From Centropus unirufus (taxonomy: Eukaryota > Chordata > Aves > Cuculiformes > Centropidae), in assembly GCA_013397695.1 (NCBI GenBank), contig VYZI01000040.1, forward strand, positions 1,355,968 through 1,419,967: 64,000 nucleotides of DNA, in the 5' to 3' direction. The translations under genes were made by a program, and so were the position numbers. Positions within the stretch are counted from its first letter, which is position 1; every line of letters starts with the position of its first letter. The notes below the pieces were generated by a model. It was given only the letters and a program-made list of their open reading frames with translations. It made no database searches and had not been told where the DNA came from. Below, piece after piece: positions 10,821 through 23,639 of this stretch.

Positions 10821-13390
10821 CTGTGGGAAATGTCAAAAGGAATACAAAGAGAAACTGTATTCATAACCCAAAAACCTCATACTCTATCTCATACTTTTGG
10901 TGATTAGGCAAAGTATGCACAATTTCACTCATAATACTGTATGAACACACTTCAGTATAAAGTAGTTCTATTCAAATTACTACTAAATATTACTTGAACA
11001 TTCACCTAATATAGATACAAGGCAGTGTACACTGTTTAAAAATATGTTGTTTGACAGTATCTCCATAATTTGTCTCTTTTTCTAAGAAGCAAAGAAAGTG
11101 GCTAGTTATTCTTATTAACTTTAAGACCTCTATTGATGCAAACCCACTCACTTCAGCAAAAAAAATTCTCTCAAAAAAATAGCATTAAGATTTTTTTAAG
11201 TAATTTCTCCATGGATATTCTTACTTGTCTACAACATTTAATTTATGTTAACATCTCTAAACCGTTTCTCACATAGCATGGTCTTTCCAGACTTTAGTAT
11301 TGACTGATCAAAGAAACAGGAAGCCAATATTTGAATATCTTTTATTTCCTTTTCCATGCTTTTGTTCTCTGTAGAAATTTGAACAAATTACTATAACCGG
11401 CTGTCTAACCTATAACAAATTCCTCATGTCATTGACAGTTTTTTCCTAAGTACTCCCAAAGGTCAATCAACTGTTCTATAGGTACTTCTACACTTGCATA
11501 TTTTGAAGAGGAAGTCAATAGATTCTGAACTATAATTTGAAAACCCTAGGGAAACTCACCATAGGTGGTCAGTGTTGGAGTTCATGAAAATGGGGAAACA
11601 CAGGCCAGAGACAGAAAGAAAAACAAGGTAAGTACTTCTTGGATAAATCCAAGATGGCCAGTCGTATCTTGAAGTATATTGACATCTCCCTCTGACTTTG
11701 CAGTCTGGGTACATATTCATCAACAGTGGAGTCATTATATATTCCTGGAAAGATATACTCATCTGATCTTGTAGATGTTCTTCCCTTATAAGAATTGTAA
11801 GAAGACAGTTTCATAATTTACGTACACCACAGCCAGTCTTGAGACAATCACAATATCAATAAATGAGGCGCAGAGTTTAACTTCTATATTTGAGGAAAAT
11901 AAAATCCTCATTTTTAAAATCTTTTTATGATTTGTGAAAATACATGGATACACATATGGTATGGTATTTGCATCCCAGATCTGAAAAGTATCTCCATGGT
12001 CCTTATTGGGCAATATTTTGTCTCTTTCGTTAGAGCTGAATACTGATGTGAACCAGAAGATTATCTTTTTTTATTGCAACCTTTTCCTGGCTAAACTAGT
12101 CCACAATCCTGACAGTGTGCACAGAAGATGATCCAAGATGAAGTTTCCAGCTTTTATTGTGGTATTTATTCTTGATTTTCCAGTCACATTTCCCAGTGAT
12201 AGCTGTTTTCCAATAAAATGCCGTCAGTACCGGTAACAGAATACGATAAATTAATGTAACAGTGGCAAGCAGGCTCAGGCAATTTATTCTTTAAAGAAGT
12301 AGACTGATCTTAGACTGGTTTTTTTTTCAGTGCAGTTTCTTCCTCTACCCTAGAGCTACCTGTGTGATACTCCCAAGAGCTCATCTGGTGAAGAACAGAG
12401 ATGTTCTTAAGTAGAATTTATTGAGACTTAAAAATATAGGACAACTCTAGTCCCAAATAATTAATCCCAAATAATTTTATCTGTCTAAAATGCAGGTTTT
12501 CACTGTTAGGCAGTTGTTCAAACTGCCTGTAGAGTCAATGGAAAGACTTTCCCCCCAGAAGATATTTTATCCTACCTATTGTAGACATGTCTCTAAAGAC
12601 ACATAATTCAGACTTTGGAGATCTCTCTGATTATTGTAGCATGGACTGGACACTTTAATCACTATAGTTAAGACATAAGTAAATTCTTTATCAGGGCACC
12701 CTAAATTCCTACAGCAAAACACAATTTGCTAGTTGCATGCCAACTAATTTATTTTCCATTAATTTAAGATGTATACTTTTCACCCCCTTTAAAGTTTTAC
12801 CAGAGGATTATTCAGAGGGAAATATACAGTGCAAGCAGTTTTCATACCACAGAGAAGTTACTACATTTTTTGGAGGAAGGAATCTTGGGAAAAGATGCTT
12901 AAGTGACATAGGGTAATTTGGATCATGGTGCACAGAGCATTACCTATATACAATTATTCTTAAAAATGTAAGTGTAAATTTGTTCTTTTGAGAGCTTGCA
13001 TGTCATTAATGTCAAAGTTGGGTTTGGGGAATTGATTCAGACCACAATGGACAATACTGTCACAATAGCTCAATTGCTCTGGAGCCTAAGAAAATTTCAA
13101 TATTTGGAGCTAACATTAATATTATAATGTTGATTATCTGTATCATAAAATGGAAAGAGTACTGCAATTTCCTTTGGCAGCATGGTTAGCATAGGAGGAG
13201 TAATCTCAAAGGAACAGTGTTCTATCTGACCATATGTATGAACAAGTGGCTGTCAAGTTTATACCGCATTGTCTTCAAGCTGGCGTTATGCCAGCCCTCA
13301 GGCAAGCAGGATGAAGATATATGTGGAAAGAGGTAGTCAAATTGCTTCCCTATGGCTGCTTTATAAACATACATATGTTAAACACATTTA
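10821..13390. other. AT-rich non-coding DNA, nothing recognised
   Basis: Several overlapping minus frames near 11556-12013 have random composition and no splice pairs. No repeats or RNA genes seen. Confidence 0.6.
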
Positions 13391-13399
13391 TTAGAGCAG

Positions 13400-13985
13400 C
13401 CATCAGCAGCAAGTGCAAGGGCCCTTCTCCTCCCTCATGAGGGATAGTTGTTGCTTACATAGGAGTCAGAAGTTGGAAGCTGGCCCAGAAATCTGGAAAG
13501 CATATTATACTGGATTCCCCACGGAGGATCACTTTGCTGCCAGCGTATCTTGCTCTGGGGTTTTGACACGCCATCAATCTGGAATCTGGCAGCCACCAAT
13601 CCCCAGGTCACCTCATCTCATGCAGTGAGCAGACACAGTGCAACTATTTGTCTCAGATTGCAGCCCAGCCACTCAAAGAAGGGAAGGGGAAGGGAGGGGA
13701 ACAATAAGTTTCCGGCAGAGCTGCAGTCCCTCTTTCACAGCTCCAGAGAGTTGCTTGTTGCAGCAACAGAGCCATTTGAATGACAAATTCACTGCTTTTT
13801 GTTGGGCTACAAGCCACAGCAAATGTTGCTGTTTATACAGCAATATGGCCCTGAGCAAGGAGGAAGAGGAAGAGCCCAAGTGGACCTTTCAGACAAAGTG
13901 CTGTCATTTAGTTTTCAGCATGAGCTATACTTACAGCTTGAGGACTCCAGAGAATTTTACAAATCTCAATTAAATCTCAAATAAC
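13400..13985. promoter_or_regulatory. Less AT-rich segment, candidate non-coding element
   Basis: Open frames exist on both strands (several of 60-111 codons), which reflects the lower AT content rather than coding: the frames overlap each other and none is recognisable. The core at 13720-13870 holds CATTTGAATGACAAAT and the mirror-like GCAAATGTTGCTGTTTATACAGC region. A purine tract (GGGAAGGGGAAGGGAGGGG) lies near 13680-13700. Confidence 0.25.
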
Positions 13986-16900
13986 TTCAATGTAGGAGTG
14001 CAGCTGTTTTACAGTGAACATTGTACTCCTTGTGGGAAGAAAGGTACTGATCTCTTCTTGAGGCCTTTACAAACGTGGAGGGAATATCAGTGATCCACAT
14101 TACATGGTCTGGGAACAGTAGCTACAGTCAGCACATTGCCAGCATGGCAAGCCCTGCCCATGTTCACAAAGTAGTGGGTAACTCACATCCCTTGATGGAG
14201 GTTGTGTTGACAGTTTCACCCTTATTCCCTTCCTCCTTGCTGTATTTCTATGGCATATTTCCATGAGCCTAAAAAAGATCCTGAGGTAACTAGACGAGCT
14301 AAAACTCTAAAAGACAGTGATTCTTAATTTTCCTCTTCTTCCTCAGCAGCAGCTACGTTCCTCATTTTAGTTTTGTTTACTACTTCTGATTGACCCTAGT
14401 GTGTCTAAAGCCTCTGGCCGTATAATTATTAGCTCGGTGCAGAGCTGCTATCCAGTCATTAGTACAGTTGCAAATACCTGTTTCAAATTTAGGGTGAGCC
14501 ACTTGAATACTAACATGCATTGAATTTTTTTGCATTGCTTAAGGCAAGTCATTACCATTGTCCTCTGGTTGTAATAAACCTGTTCTGTCTGTCATTTATA
14601 CAACATATAGAGTTTCAAAATTACGCTCAGACCTAGGCACTAGCTGTGCAACGCAGTTATGAGGTTGGCCAAAGTGTATACTTACAATTAATATAAAACA
14701 AAAAAAATGTGAACTTCTCTATTAAAAGGAAAGAACTGTTCCATCTAAGCAAAACCAAACTATTTTTATAGATTTGTAGCCTGCTTAGATTTTTACACTT
14801 CCATTTTCACACCAAAAATTGGAGCGTTAAGCTGGAGGCAAACTTCTGTGAGAGGCTTAAGGCAAGGTGACATGCAGAGCACAGTCCTCTGCCCATTCTC
14901 TGAGCCTGAGGGGTGTGAGGTAGCTCCAATCAGAAGCCCATCCAGTAGCATTAGCTCACACTGTGATTGAACTAATTAGTTCTACTAAAAGCTTGAATCT
15001 GAGAATGCATGTCCTGAGAAAGGTAAATCCAGCTCAAAACCTGAAGTTGTATAGTAACTCAAGTGGTCATTGCTTTTTTCTTTAAAATACAAACCGGGAG
15101 GTCAGATCTGTAGTGAGGCACATTGGTTTAAAATGGTTGTCTGTTGGAACAAACAGACTGCTCTCAGAAGAGAATCTGGCCTTATCTTCTTCTCTTTGCG
15201 AAAGAGAAAAAGGTAAATTAAAGCAATAAATGCTGGATGTGTGATTAAGGGTATAAAATGGACATTTTTTCACCCATTTTTTTTACTAGATATCAGCAGT
15301 GAAATATCTAATTTTGATACATGTGTGTTTTCCATTCGTAGGCTGTGTCTGACATTTCAAAATGGTTTCATTTTGTAACATATACTCTGGACAGGAATTA
15401 TCCCCTGGGACACATGTCTTACAGGAACACAGGAAAACAGTGGGTTTGCATGGGAATTCTGTGTTAAAATCAGGAATTATCTCTACTTCTCACAGTCTTG
15501 AGTATGTAGTCGGTAATTTCTTTGTCCTATTTGTTAGTTGAGGCTAAAAATTATGTGCAACACGCAACAAAATAAATTTGTTCCAATTGGAGAGTTGACA
15601 ATATATCTAGATACTCGTTTTGCCTATTGTTACAAATATGTGAAGGAAAAGGAATTTTGGAAATGCAGAATCACACAAACCATTGAAGTCCTTTGGTTTC
15701 TATCTCTCTCTGTCTAAGTGCACACATGCACATGTAGGTATTTTATGGGTAGCAGAAGTGGGAAAGGAAAGCTCTTAAGTAAAATCTGAGTTTGCTTTCT
15801 GCATTTGCATCTGGGACTCATGTATGAACTATAAAGATGTTCTTTTCCCTAATTAACGAGTTTCATGGTTTTGTTCCAGGTGTGTAGTTTGGATCATTGA
15901 TCTTATGTTTTAGGAAATCCCCATGATGTATAAAGAAGTCTAAAGAAAGAGAAGATACAACGAAGATCTCATAAAATAGTCCTGCCTATCTTTGGAAATC
16001 TTTGAAAGTAGGTCAGTCTTTAGACATGATAGAGACAATTTTGAATTAGAAATGAATGTTTTATAATTTAACTGAATGATAATGGTGTAAGTCATATTAA
16101 TGATTATTCCTAATTTCTAATTTCCTAATTTCTTGTTCAGAACAAAATTATTTTCTCATAATTTTCAGTGTGCAATTTCAATTAAAATTCTGCCAGATAA
16201 AAACTATAAAATTTGAAGTTTAAAATTACAGGATAAAATGTTTCTGTAGCAGCTGAATTTTTTTATTGGAACTAGAACATCAGGGGAGCCAAAAAAATCA
16301 TTTATTTTGTACGTACCTAATAATCTGCAGGAGTAAGGATTTTTCAGTTAAAGATAAATTTTATCATCCCATAGAATTCCATAGGGAAAATTCACTTATA
16401 AAAGAAACAGTTGCTTGACAAGAAACAAATACCCTTGAAATGTTCAGAAACCACATCTTATCTTATAGTACAAGATTCTTTTTTGTTTGAAACTTGATGG
16501 AAGTAATGAAAGTACTGTAGAAATCTAAGACTAGGCCTTCCGTTGATGTCATTTCTTGTAATTTCACTAACTTCAGGGAATCGATGCTAATTTACACTAG
16601 AGAATGTCGCTTTCTGTGATGTTCCAAATATTTTCTATTACATTGAACTACAGAGGAGTCCACATGTTCTTTTGGCCCTTAAAACAGTTTATCTTTAAAA
16701 TTAAAAATTATTTTATGTCAACAAGGCTTATAAAAAGTCTATTATCTTTGATGTAGGAATTTTTATGTCATTTTTTAAGGAATCTTGAAGTGAAAGCTTA
16801 AATATAAATGACTTAATGGTGGCATGTTATATTTTACAGCTTATAAAAACTCCTAAATATATTGTTAATAAGAAACAGCTGTAGAGTTGATTTCTTTTTT

Positions 16901-17251
16901 GTACTTGTCTCATGCCAGCCAAAAACCTATTTTTCATTCTTTTGTATAAGAATCATTCACAACACTGACAGAGGTTTGCTCACGAGAGGTTCCCCAAGTA
17001 TTTTCAGAAATATCAGGTTTTTGACAGGAGACAGTTCCAGACACTAAATGAACATCCAGGCTGTCCAGGCTGACATCATATAACTTATGCATCCAGTGGT
17101 ATTCTGTGGAGTAGTATATATATATAATATACCTATATAGTATCTGCAATTTTCTCCCCAACTCAGTTTATCTTGTTTTAGAGACCTCTTTTGGAGACAA
17201 CTTTAGTGAAGTCTTTATTTTCTGCTTACATTTTTTGTTTTTTCTTCTCAG
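13986..17251. other. AT-rich non-coding DNA
   Basis: A very good isolated acceptor (CTCTTCTTCCTCAG, ending near 14346) leads into sequence with early stops in all three frames. Three CTAATTTC-type units lie at 16110-16133. An AT microsatellite-like tract lies at 17115-17135. No gene recognised. Confidence 0.55.
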
Positions 17252-17347
17252 AGGAAAGCAACTTTTTTTTAGTATCTTTCCTATACAGCTGTCAAAAAGT
17301 TCCTTCTCAGCATTTGCCTCAGTGCTTTACCTGATCAGACAAGAGAA
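17252..17347 (+). other. Candidate coding exon (96 bp)
   Basis: The acceptor is excellent: about 25 mostly pyrimidine bases (TTTTTTGTTTTTTCTTCTCAG) end at 17251. The donor GAA|GTAAGT begins at 17348. One of three frames is open through the whole 96 bp (one base, 31 codons, two bases) and reads GKQLFFSIFPIQLSKSS... before ending in LYLIRQE. The other two frames contain stops. The peptide is hydrophobic with an acidic end and I do not recognise it. An exon of a long non-coding RNA or a chance splice pair are alternatives. Confidence 0.25.
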
Positions 17348-20300
17348 GTAAGTGCCTTCCTCTAAGCCCCAGGGAGGCCCTTGCCTCTGTAACTTCAGCT
17401 TCACATTAAAAATCAATAACAAGACCACCAAAAATCTTGTTGTCCACCTTTCCTTCCTATCTGTTCAATTCTCCATCTCTTCCTGCCAGAGGAAATTAAC
17501 AGTAACCCAGTTCCTATCCTTTGTGTATTCCACTGCATCATATCCCAAACTGACCATCTTTTCTTTTCCGAACCTTACAATTGTTAGTGAATTCACATCT
17601 TCCTTTAGGCTTTGGTGACCGTGACACATGCTTTTCTTCCAAAAGTCTTGCTGGATTGAGCTTAATTTCTGCTTGATTATACCTAACAGCAATGAACAAC
17701 CCTGCAAGTCACTAGATCCTCTTACCAGGGTGTGCTTAAATCTCAAATATTTGTTTCTTCACAACATCTCAAAGACGCAACATTTCATGTCCTCTCTAAT
17801 AACTAAATTTCCACCAAGGCTCTCACTATCTCAGTTCTCAATTACTTTAGTTTTTTCCCTCAGATATTCACACCTGGGCTCTGCCTTTATGTAGCAAGTG
17901 GAAATGACTTCACAAAGATGATTTTCCTGGTGAGCTGCTTTGATCCTGCCATCCTTTCTGTTTCAATTTCTACCAGTTTCCCAGTATGCTTTGCATCAGC
18001 CATGAGCAATTTGTACTCAAGTCCTCACAAAATATGAGTATCCTGAAAATATATTTCAAGACTTAACCACAAAAAAAACCACTGTTGTGGCTTTGCAGCT
18101 TTGTGCAAATTTTTGGTAACTTCTTCCAAATGATCTGGCTCACCTAATCACATTTGCTGTTTCAGTGTAACAGTCTCATGACTTATGGAGAGGTTGTGTA
18201 AGCATCACTGAGGTCACAAGCTGACAGAGTTTTATCTTTTGTGGATATATTTTTCATAAACACTCCTTCTGGAACACCTATACCTTACAAAAAGAGAGAG
18301 GAGAAATAGCACTCATATTGCGTTTAGTTCAAGACCAGGAACAACAAATTTCATTGGAGGGTATATTTACTCAATCAGATACAAATATGTCAGCATACAT
18401 TCAAATAGGGTTCAGATACATTCATTATAGCCATATACAATTAAAACTGCTTATTCAACGTGTAATATTTCCACCCAAATTCTATATTTGTAGGACAACC
18501 TCCACAATTTAAAACTGTGCTAAATCAAAGCTGTTAGAAAAACTCTCTGCATCTAACTCTTCCTAGGCGTGAATATAAGCAATTCACTGGAATAAAGATT
18601 CAGTTAGCTGCTTTTCCACCATGGACACATACTTCAAAAGGTCTCATTCCTGCATTTCCTGTCTTTGGTAAGTCAGGAAACAACTAGATGAGAAAGCTTG
18701 GATCTTACAGTTTTCAGTGGAAATAGAATCAACCATTATTTTCCTTTGCTTTTTGTGAAATAAATTATTTTTTCTAAACAACTTAAGCAATATCCAGATC
18801 CATTTTTTTTGTTTTTCCTTGACAGAAGTCACTGCATACAGGACTTGCAGTAGTGTGTCACCTAATTAATCAAAGTGACTCAGTTACTTGGTGCTGCTTT
18901 TCCACCATATTACGATCACACTGTTTGCAAATATCTGCATCTATACAACATTTTCTCTCTCTTTCTCTCTCTGTATTAGATGGTAATAGAAAACAAGAAA
19001 TTTTGGCTTTAGCTAAAGTGAAATCCATATTATAGGCTAAACCTTGCAAAATTCAGCTATTATCTATTATAGTAAGTTTAGATGAAAAATAAGGAAAAAA
19101 CAGCTTTTCTTTCTTAAAGAATGAATTAAAGTATCAGGGATTCTTCTGATCTTGATAATTGATTTAACTTCAGTTATCAGATACTCAAACACTGAATGAA
19201 AACTTGGAAAAGACACCAAAGATAATGATTTTCTCCCTTACTCATCCCCAAATCCAAATATTTTTGGATTATTAATTAGTTTTTATTTTTTGTTTTCTAT
19301 GTTGCAAATAACTGTATCTACAAATATACGTATTTTAAATGCCAGTTTGGAAAGTGCAATTTTTAGGCTCCTTCTTTTAATTTTCCTTAATATTTATGCC
19401 ATTTAACTAGAAGGAGATGAATTCTAGAAAATATAACAGCAATATTTTTTCGAAGCAAATAATTTTTCCTCTGAGTATATATATATATGTATATGTATAT
19501 ATATGTATTTGGGGTGTTTTTTAATTGTGTCTCTGCACTTTTAGTCATGACTAATACTTCTGAATTACCCCAAGAGAAGAGAGTTTGCTTTGCAGTCATG
19601 ACTAGAAGAAGTAAATTGTTCCAGGAGAGGAAAGCTCACGTTCGTCGAGTTCCAGTCCAATTTTGCAGACACCAAAGCAGATAATCACTCAAATGGGCAT
19701 GGAACTGAGTCAGAACTCTGAACTTTTTAAAGTTTGCCCTTCTGTAATACAGCTCTTATTAGTTAAAATTGCCCATAGCAGCTTTGGAAAGCATTTTTAT
19801 ATCCTCTGGCTAGGAGTGGCTCAGTTAGCACACACTCATATGACTAAGTTGTTACTTAATTTACAGGATTGCTTGTCTTGGTGATTTTTTTCATTAGGCA
19901 TCCAGTTCTCCCAGTAAACACTCCCCTTTCTTTTCTCTTTTCCTTTTTTTTTTTTGTTTTGTTTTGTTTTTCTTTTAATAGTTCTCTGCCTCATATGGCC
20001 ATGAATGCAAAACCAAAACTGTTGTTATCATAAGAGATGTGAATTCCAAACAATATAAATCTCTTAAATTCTGTCTCTGCAGTCTACTTTCCTAATAATT
20101 AGTCATGCACTCATTACATTTCAGTAGTGGCCACTTCAGTCAGCCAGTAGGACTACAACACTAAGTTTCCTGGCAGTAAGTGACTAGATGGTAAATCACC
20201 ATTAGAGCACAATTTAGGCCTTTACAAAAGATCTATGGTAAGACTAAAATATCTTTAGACTTGGAACAGTAAGAAATAAAATAAAGAATATTTACTAGTA

Positions 20301-22687
20301 GATGTTTTCAGAACTTTTACCTTTACACTGATAGCAATTTTTGTTTAGAACCAGCTTTTATTATCTAAGGCAGGGATGAATACATTATTTTTAATTTGGA
20401 ATTTTATTCAGAGTGTAACACCTCTGTTGCTGACTGAGCAACAGAAGGAAAATTATCTTGTCCTAAGCATGAGAACATAAGCCTATTCAAAATTTGTGAC
20501 GGAGAATTAGGAGACCAGCTATGGAAATTATTAATCCTTATTTATTTACATTAATCCCCATGGCTGTACACATACCTTATAAATTTGAGTTTCTGCTCTA
20601 ATGGCAGTCATTGTGTCATTGTTCTGTGCTCCTAGGTATAGCAATTGAGATCCAAGGAGGCCTTGCCTTGAAAATATTTCCATTAAGCAATTTTCACCCA
20701 ATGGAAAATTGTTCTGGCTCCATCCCTTGACAGATGAATGTGCCATATGTTGATTACCAAATCATTGCCCACAAAAAATTTTCTCCTAGAACTCCAACAC
20801 ATCCAACCAGAACTGCAGCTTCTAATTTTTACTCTGGTACCTGACTAAGTAGAAGTTTTCATAGTTTTGGCTTTGACTACAGAACTACAGTTTAAAAACG
20901 AATGTAAACAATTATCACTTGAAGGATTAATTGGACATCCTCTGTCTTTCAGAGCCTGTGACTGTATAAAGCAGTATAAAATTTCTGCCAGGTACATAAT
21001 AGGCCACTTAATGAGGAGGCACCTGAAGGTTCCTATAGTATCACATTCTGTGATATACAGACCTTTTGCTAATATATTTGATAAGGTTTTGCCCTTGTAT
21101 GTTTGGGATGATTTGTTTGAATAAAACTATTTGCAGGTTAGTCTTTGGATAGCCACAGAAAAATATTATTGCAACACTTTTAATTGACCAAAGTTTTACG
21201 ATTTGGTTTAGCCTTGCCTTCCGGAAATCATTCTGAGTTGGACAGTTTTCTTCACAAATCAGGAAAAAAAACTCTAAAATACTTAAACCAAACAAATATT
21301 AATAGTTCTATTTTCTCTGACAGTGAGAAGACTACATTTCTAACACACTAAAGATAACTTTATCCAGCAACTGGGGAGATGGACAACAATTTTCACTAAA
21401 ATTAAGGAGTAGCTGTCGTCCTGTATATTTAGGAAATGTATAGGTATGCTATATATTTCCCATTAACCACCCTACTTTTCTTCTCTCTTGCAAAGATATT
21501 TTGCCAGCGAAACGTTAATATTTATTTACTGGTTAAAAATTGTTTAAGATGAGAAAGCAATTCTATCTTTTATAAGACTGCCACTTAATAAAAATTAGCT
21601 GTTCTGAATAATATTTTACCTTTGTTATTTTGTTACTAGGAGTAAGTGATTTGCATTGGGTTTTGCCTCTTTTTGAGTTTGTTTTTTTTTTTAAGGAGGG
21701 GTGGAGGAGACCAATAGTGGATAATAGATGTTTCAAGAAGGATTAGTGTTTAGGGTGGAGTTTTTTGTCTTGAAAAAATGAAACATTGTATGTACTTAGT
21801 CTAATTTTACTAAAAAATATCTAAATTTAATTTAGAAAATTATGAATATTTTCTAACTTTTATTTATTTTTAAAGAAAGATTGCAAAAGTGGCTGAAATC
21901 TCAGAATAAGATCAAATGAAACCAAAAGATGACTTTGAATATTTACTGTTTAAAGTAAATATGAATTTTATTTCATTACTCTTTTTGGTTGGTTTTTTTC
22001 AGCCTCAGAGATAAATTACTTCATATTCACAAACAGTTTACACTTGTACAATGTCTCAAACATATTATATCTTTGTTTAAAAAAGTGAAGATTATCATGA
22101 AATTGCACAGGTCCAAGAAATGATTAAAGAGAAGCACTCTGAACTCATGACAAAACTAGAATATTTAGCAGCAATACATACAAGTTTGCTTAATAAATCA
22201 GCTAAGCACCTCATTGCTTGAAACAATGGAAAACTTCTGTCTTTTCCTAGCACATAACTCAGAAGGCTTGGAATAAATTAGAACCGATCTTATACATAAC
22301 TTATAATTTAACACTGAAAGGCAGCCACAAAGGCATTTTTATGGAGAATAAGAAAATGTTCAGACGAGGAGGTTTTTGACCTTTTTTTCCAAGAAATGTA
22401 GAAGAAAACTATTTTTTCATATTTGTAAATTTTTCAATGGAAGACTAAAGTCATTGTTTGTGTTTCAATATTTAAACATTAAATATTTCAAACAGTAGAT
22501 GTTTATGCAAAAAAACTTTTTCAGTTCAAGAGGAACATTAACTTCTAGGGGAACTGTTAAAGAAGATAAGAATGTACCAAATCCTTTCTCTCAAGCCTGC
22601 TTTGAGATGTGTTTGGGCACAGTTTCTGTTACGTAGTGAAGGAGTTTGGCCTATAATTTTTAATGTATGCAAATGATAGTGGGAGAG
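17348..22687. other. AT-rich non-coding DNA with microsatellites
   Basis: Holds a TA/TATG tract at 19475-19509, a T-rich TTTTG tract at 19940-19978 and a poly-T near 21679-21692. A strong acceptor near 22001 (TTGGTTTTTTTCAG) has no donor downstream. No gene recognised. Confidence 0.6.
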
Positions 22688-22821
22688 TCAGTATTTGGCA
22701 AGTTTCCCATGGACATGAAAATAACTGAGGCAGAAGCTTTCAAGATAATTTTCAGTACGAAACAGTAAAACCAAGCCGGCCTGCTGATTTACGCTTATTT
22801 TTACAGCAGCAATAAACTTAC

Positions 22822-22919
22822 ACAACTTGTTCCTGTTGAGGAATTGAGCAGCGTCTGGGTTGTTGTGCTGTCTTGTAAAAAGTGATGAAGACAACACAGT
22901 GTTTTTCTGAGACACATTG
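22822..22919 (-). other. Candidate exon (98 bp) inside an open minus-strand segment
   Basis: The minus strand is open in two frames across 22688-23064 (121 and 87 codons). Within it GTAAGT follows AACAAGTTGT (donor at 22816-22821) and an AG acceptor (TTGCAATCAG) ends at 22920. One frame reads NVSQKNTVLSSSLFTRQHNN... and then PDAAQFLNRNK. The segment keeps several CpG (GACGGTTGGTGCGC near 22993), suggesting constraint. The acceptor lacks a good pyrimidine tract. I do not recognise either product; a conserved non-coding element is equally likely. Confidence 0.2.
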
Positions 22920-23344
22920 CTGATTGCAATGATGCATCGATAGTATATGAGACAGGTAATGCTACAAAGATAGAAGCGAAAGGATAGCCTCGACGGTTGG
23001 TGCGCTTGCAATTTTGTATGGCAGTAGTTCCCATCTCCAGAAAAACAAGCCAAGATGCATGCACAATACTATTATTTAGTGATTTCTCTATCTATTGTCG
23101 CAGAGTTTTCAAGATGCTGTAATACTTCTAGGTAATACAGAAGAGTTTAAAGCATGCAGAGCTCAGTTCAAGTTCTCTAATTCCTTTAACACGTCTCCCA
23201 GAGGAAGACCATGAGGCCTATAAAGTCAGTATGGCTGGCTCCTCATACTGCAAGCAGGGAACCAGAGTTCTGGAGGGAGCAGGACAGAGTGGGATGTACA
23301 GATTTCCCTGTCCCCACACGCCCCTGGGACTGCTGTGACTAGTG

Positions 23345-23501
23345 TATTTGGGGGACTAATAAATATTAAATAATAAATAATAAATAATAAATAATAAATA
23401 ATAAATAATAAATAATAAATAATAAATAATAAATAATAAATAATAAATAATAAATAATAAATAATAAATAATAAATAATAATAAATATTTGGGGGACTAA
23501 T
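23345..23501. repeat. Exact 16-bp direct repeats flanking the microsatellite
   Basis: TATTTGGGGGACTAAT occurs at 23345-23360 and again, identical, at 23486-23501, bracketing the TAAATAA array. This is either a target-site-like duplication around an inserted AT-rich tract, or a local duplication that seeded the microsatellite; the left copy is followed by AAATATTAAATAA, which itself resembles the unit. Confidence 0.9.
23367..23481. repeat. 7-bp microsatellite (TAAATAA), about 16 copies
   Basis: The unit TAAATAA repeats from 23367 to 23481 (about 16.4 copies) with no interruption. On the minus strand it reads as a run of Tyr, Leu, Ile and Phe residues, so the 114-codon frame covering it is an artefact. 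The lack of point interruptions suggests the array is young or still slipping, so its length is probably polymorphic. Confidence 0.97.
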
Positions 23502-23639
23502 TTGGGTCAAAACTATGTTGAACCGGAGGATGCAGATCTTCCCCTGCTTTCCATTTGTGCTGGGCTTCATGCTGCAGACTGGATCCCCTCTTCACACTTT
23601 TATTCTGCCAGTTTGAAGGAAAGTAACAAAACCCAAAGC

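Noticed and set aside
14346..14490. Exon after the strong acceptor at 14345
   Set aside because: All three frames stop early and the donor (AGG|GTGAGCC) is only fair; it could be non-coding RNA, but nothing supports it further.
23226..23570. 114-codon minus frame with a Tyr-Leu-Phe-Ile repeat
   Set aside because: It is the translation of the TAAATAA microsatellite, whose three 7-bp units make a 21-bp period without stops.
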